64,000 nt of DNA from NCBI GenBank assembly GCA_002408085.1, contig DHQL01000008.1, positions 20,483 through 84,482 on the forward strand. Reading direction: 5' to 3'. The stretch's first letter is position 1. Each line of letters starts with the position of its first letter. The translations under genes were made by a program, and so were the position numbers. Shown here one piece after another: positions 61,380 through 64,000 of this stretch. This DNA is from Spirochaeta sp. UBA5339 (GTDB lineage: Bacteria > Spirochaetota > Spirochaetia > DSM-2461). Under the pieces are notes generated by a model. It made no database searches, had not been told where the DNA came from, and saw only the letters and a program-made list of their open reading frames with translations.

Positions 61380-61535
61380 CTAATGGTAGTCGACGATTTC
61401 AACACTGTTTGCATTGCCGCGGTGGATCATGATCAGTTTTCTCAACCCGGCCTTCTGGATCTCCCTGGGCAGTTTCTTTGAGTACTCCTGATTCCAGACC
61501 TTTTCAGTTTCTTTGTCATTGAATGATTGAATCAT
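61380..61535 (-). pseudogene. higB-type toxin with an internal deletion
   Basis: A 51-residue frame reading SFNDKETEKVWNQEYSKKLP, then IQKAGLRKLIMIHRGNANSV and EIVDYH. The start and end fit HigB/RelE-type toxins of about 92 residues, but the central 40 residues (with the Arg/His RNA-cleavage residues and the IRIN-x-QWRI region) are missing, and the join is in frame. It is followed at 8 bases by the broken higA-type gene, the usual higB-higA order. Confidence 0.8.
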
Positions 61536-61612
61536 TGCAACCGACTACCTTCACATTAACGCTCTGCATTATTAACGTCAAACGTCAATAACCAAAATAA
61601 AGGGATTAACTT

Positions 61613-61656
61613 AAACAGGGCCTGAATCTCAGCCGCGCATCAAAGCCGCCAGAATA
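61613..61656 (+). repeat. 44-bp dispersed repeat, copy b
   Basis: Copy of the sequence at 59935-59978, with two differences. It sits between the decayed higBA module and the HNH endonuclease gene. Nothing else is seen in the 172-base gap 61536-61707. Confidence 0.85.
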
Positions 61657-61707
61657 AATAGCACCGGAAGGATTTGCGGGCCGGAAATTTGTGACTAATT
61701 TAGAAGC

Positions 61708-62574
61708 CTAATTTTTAAATACATATTTTCGATGCCATGAGAGGAATTCACGGCCAGGATACAAGAGAGGATCTTGTGGCAGCAGTATAGGTCTGTTCTT
61801 ATAATCAAGAATCCACCTTTTTACGCTTTCACTATCTTCAGGGACTTTCTTCGAAACCGAAAGTGTATAGTCATCAGAAAGGGTATAGACACCGCAATCA
61901 AAAAGCTTGTGATGTAAGTTGCATAACAGTAGTCCATTTTGAACTGTATCAGGCCCCATACTGTTATGCCACTTAATATGAGCGGCTTCATTGGCTATTA
62001 GGGAGCCTCCCATAAAGAGCTGAAATCCACAGATAGCACATCTGGAGTTGTAAGCATCAATGATCTTGCTTCTAAACAAAGGATTCCGGGGTCTACGTGA
62101 TATTTGAATGATTCTCCTGACATGGTCATCCCGTTCCTCAAGTAAACCCGTTCGCTCCAGAACATCATCGTCATAACTTCCTGGAAAGAACTCTAGCAAA
62201 AGGGACTCACAGTATTTAGTGAGGTTGTTCGACTCACTTATAAAGTTAAGAAATTGCTCTGTAAAGAAGGCATGACCATACTCTCGGAAATCCCGAACTG
62301 CAGGTCTGCCTGTCGACTGGATCTGCATATTCTCAGCTAGAGGAAAAAAGAGGATACCATCATTCTGAAGCCGCCAGAAAGGATCTACTATATTGAGAAT
62401 ACCCGTGTAATCCTCTATAATGCTCCCCACCACCTTTTCAAGTTCAACAAAGTGAAAATCAGTTATCCTTGACAGGTGATACTGCCCCAGCAACCACAAA
62501 AGAGTAATAGGCTTATTTAGAGCCTTCCCTCCTTGCACACTTGTCATTGTTCGGAGGGGAAAATCATGCATCAT
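61708..62574 (-). CDS. Phosphorothioate-DNA-binding HNH restriction endonuclease
   Basis: A 288-residue protein. Residues 20-150 match the sulfur-binding domain of phosphorothioate-dependent restriction enzymes (KPITLLWLLGQYHLS, DPFWRLQNDGILFF, AFFTEQFLNFISES). The end is an HNH nuclease: CAICG near residue 187, EAAHIKWHNSMGPDTVQNGL, LLCNLHHKLFD near 227 and the family ending FLSWHRKYVF. Such enzymes cut DNA carrying Dnd-type sulfur and act as type IV restriction. No dnd genes are in the window, consistent with defence against sulfur-modified foreign DNA. It lies 20 bases after a second HNH gene. Confidence 0.85.
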   Translation of the reverse strand: MMHDFPLRTMTSVQGGKALNKPITLLWLLGQYHLSRITDFHFVELEKVVGSIIEDYTGILNIVDPFWRLQNDGILFFPLAENMQIQSTGRPAVRDFREYGHAFFTEQFLNFISESNNLTKYCESLLLEFFPGSYDDDVLERTGLLEERDDHVRRIIQISRRPRNPLFRSKIIDAYNSRCAICGFQLFMGGSLIANEAAHIKWHNSMGPDTVQNGLLLCNLHHKLFDCGVYTLSDDYTLSVSKKVPEDSESVKRWILDYKNRPILLPQDPLLYPGREFLSWHRKYVFKN

Positions 62575-62594
62575 AAAAAGACTACCCCTTTATA

Positions 62595-63494
62595 CTATGC
62601 AGTACGGAACCGATCAAAACGATCTGCCAGACGGTCACGATCTGGTCGATCCTTTTTCCGACTAGGAAGAGTAATATTTGTCAAATCCAGCTCCTGAAAA
62701 CCATGCTTCAACATTGGACCATCGATCTCATCTAAAAGATCTTTCCGAATATGAACAGTATAGTCAGGGGATATACCCAGTATATTCTGATCATAAGCAG
62801 AGTGATGAATCTTACATAATGAGAGTCCGTTATTAACAATAGGATCACCCTGAAGCTCTGTATCGGGAATGATATGGGCTGCATCTAATAGTTCTGGATG
62901 CTGTAACCGGCAGATTGTGCACTGCCTGTCATACGCTGAAAGAACATGTTCCCTGAAGGCTGACTGGTGGAGCCGCTGCTTTGTCTGCCTTGTGATATAG
63001 CGCCGCACACTGAGGGCTGACTCAGAGAATATATCCTCATTGTTCCCATATTCTCCCAAGGGATTATCAAGAGAAATATCAATGGCTGCATCGACACTTA
63101 AGGTCTCAGGATTATCGCGGAGAATAAAGATCGGCCATACAGCGTTATAATAACTTGGTTTAATAGATATAAAATAAATTAAAGGGATGTGCCGATTACA
63201 AGCCAACCTTAGCCCTCGGTTTTCCCGATGCTGTGGATCTTTTCCGCGGTAACTGTATTGAAGAATTCCATCTTCCCGAAAGCCATCATTATAGGGCCCT
63301 TTAGTGGTTGTAGTAATAGAAATTGGACATTCGAAACCTTTTGGAATCCAAATCCCCGATGCTCCCATCAAATGAATTGTCTTCCCCTTGAAGCTATAAC
63401 CATAGCTAAGTTCATCCCGAGTAAAAACACCACCGTTAACAACAGAACGGGTCTTGAGCCAATCAAAGATGTCAAAGCGGATTTGATCTTCCAT
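62595..63494 (-). CDS. HNH endonuclease with N-terminal modification-recognition-like domain
   Basis: A 299-residue protein. Residues 1-155 form a domain with GIWIPKGFECPISITTT, GPYNDGFREDGILQYSYRGK and NRGLRLACNRHIPLIYFISI, a conserved pattern found in other putative restriction HNH proteins. The HNH follows: CTICRLQHPELLDAAHIIPD near residue 202 and NNGLSLCKIHHSAYD near 229. ATG 63494 is chosen; an in-frame TTG at 63548 could add 18 residues. It is the upstream gene of the pair with the phosphorothioate-type endonuclease. What it recognises is unknown. Confidence 0.82.
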   Translation of the reverse strand: MEDQIRFDIFDWLKTRSVVNGGVFTRDELSYGYSFKGKTIHLMGASGIWIPKGFECPISITTTTKGPYNDGFREDGILQYSYRGKDPQHRENRGLRLACNRHIPLIYFISIKPSYYNAVWPIFILRDNPETLSVDAAIDISLDNPLGEYGNNEDIFSESALSVRRYITRQTKQRLHQSAFREHVLSAYDRQCTICRLQHPELLDAAHIIPDTELQGDPIVNNGLSLCKIHHSAYDQNILGISPDYTVHIRKDLLDEIDGPMLKHGFQELDLTNITLPSRKKDRPDRDRLADRFDRFRTA

Positions 63495-63802
63495 GGACTG
63501 TAATTCTACCACAGTTATTAGAACATCAACCAAATGAATCTGACTCAACCTGTAAGTTTCATTTCAAGAGGCTGAAAAAAATACAATAAAATCCTTCATC
63601 TATTATTCAGCAATAGAACTTCAGAGAAACTCAACACATTCTCATTAAAACCGCATACATTAGTCCACACAGAGCACGATAAGTTTTGTCGGAACCAATA
63701 GTTGAAGCAGGTCAAAGAGTACTAAATGGCTTTGCTGAACATGTAGAGAGTTCGATTTGAATGACTTAGTGGGAATAGGCAAATATTAGTAAATATGTTT
63801 TT

Positions 63803-63830
63803 TTACTGCAGAATACTAATTCTGCAGTAA
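63803..63830. other. 12-bp perfect inverted repeat in a gene-free stretch
   Basis: TTACTGCAGAAT and ATTCTGCAGTAA face each other around ACTA. The A+T-rich gap 63495-64000 upstream of the HNH pair has no supported gene or repeat otherwise. The T-run lies before the stem on the plus strand, so it is not a normal terminator; an operator or cruciform is possible. Confidence 0.5.
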
Positions 63831-64000
63831 GATTCAAGAGCCATAACAATTCTATTCTGATACCAGGTAAAGAAATATTTCAGTCGAGCATCTTTCTTAG
63901 ATTTTGCAGTAAGTTATCCCATCTTTTTTGTCGTGAGATATCCGTCAACAAAAAATCAGGCTTTGCTTACATTGGTTAGCAAAGATATAATGTGCAAGAT

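Noticed and set aside
63803..63830. Intrinsic terminator at the TTACTGCAGAAT inverted repeat
   Set aside because: The T-run precedes the stem on the plus strand and on the minus strand the stem is followed by A, so neither strand gives stem plus U-tract.

Overview
The window looks like chromosomal DNA of a free-living, saccharolytic, anaerobic or facultative Gram-negative bacterium, most likely a spirochaete of the Spirochaeta/Oceanispirochaeta type. The lineage is inference. It rests on moderate G+C, sugar-binding proteins whose signal peptides end in Ala-x-Gly-Gln style motifs, abundant lipoproteins, a coiled-coil protein with a C-terminal membrane anchor, and an oxygen-sensitive class III ribonucleotide reductase. 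No rRNA, tRNA, CRISPR array or insertion sequence was seen.

Layout. 1-2953 is a ZrgA-like zinc-linked operon: histidine-rich DUF2796 end, LolD-type ATPase, FtsX-type permease, DUF3299 protein. 2999-6251 carries a TtcA-like tRNA thiolase, an MFS transporter and a secreted protein. 6245-12730 is a thiamin salvage operon (thiM, thiD, a sodium symporter, thiE, thiW, fused EcfA, EcfT) behind a TPP riboswitch whose output hairpin appears to mask the thiM ribosome binding site. 12748-17834 is an Mrp-type cation/proton antiporter operon without a full MrpA, led by PII-like and EIIA-Ntr-like genes.

18145-35530 is mostly carbohydrate use: a GH106-like lipoprotein, a membrane protein with its regulator, a methyltransferase, an ABC transporter with a GH2 enzyme, a divergent ArsR-type regulator with a GH38 alpha-mannosidase, and a TetR-linked pair of FMN-binding and FAD-binding lipoproteins. 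35665-42710 is a LacI-controlled sugar or polyol operon (medium-chain dehydrogenase, Rbs-type ABC transporter, short-chain dehydrogenase). 42785-52503 holds an ankyrin-repeat protein, a GH43-like lipoprotein, two LacI paralogues and a second sugar ABC operon with an FAD oxidoreductase. Operators of one design sit before both sets. 52730-55523 is nrdDG with an NrdR box.

55652-64000 is accessory: a CotH-kinase lipoprotein between two paralogous outer-membrane beta-barrel genes, a coiled-coil membrane protein whose deleted copy lies at 22862, a decayed higBA module, and a pair of HNH endonucleases, one matching phosphorothioate-DNA-dependent restriction enzymes. A structured repeat of about 115 bp occurs three times (18001, 44251, 56210) in the same orientation, always between genes; it is the best candidate here for something undescribed.
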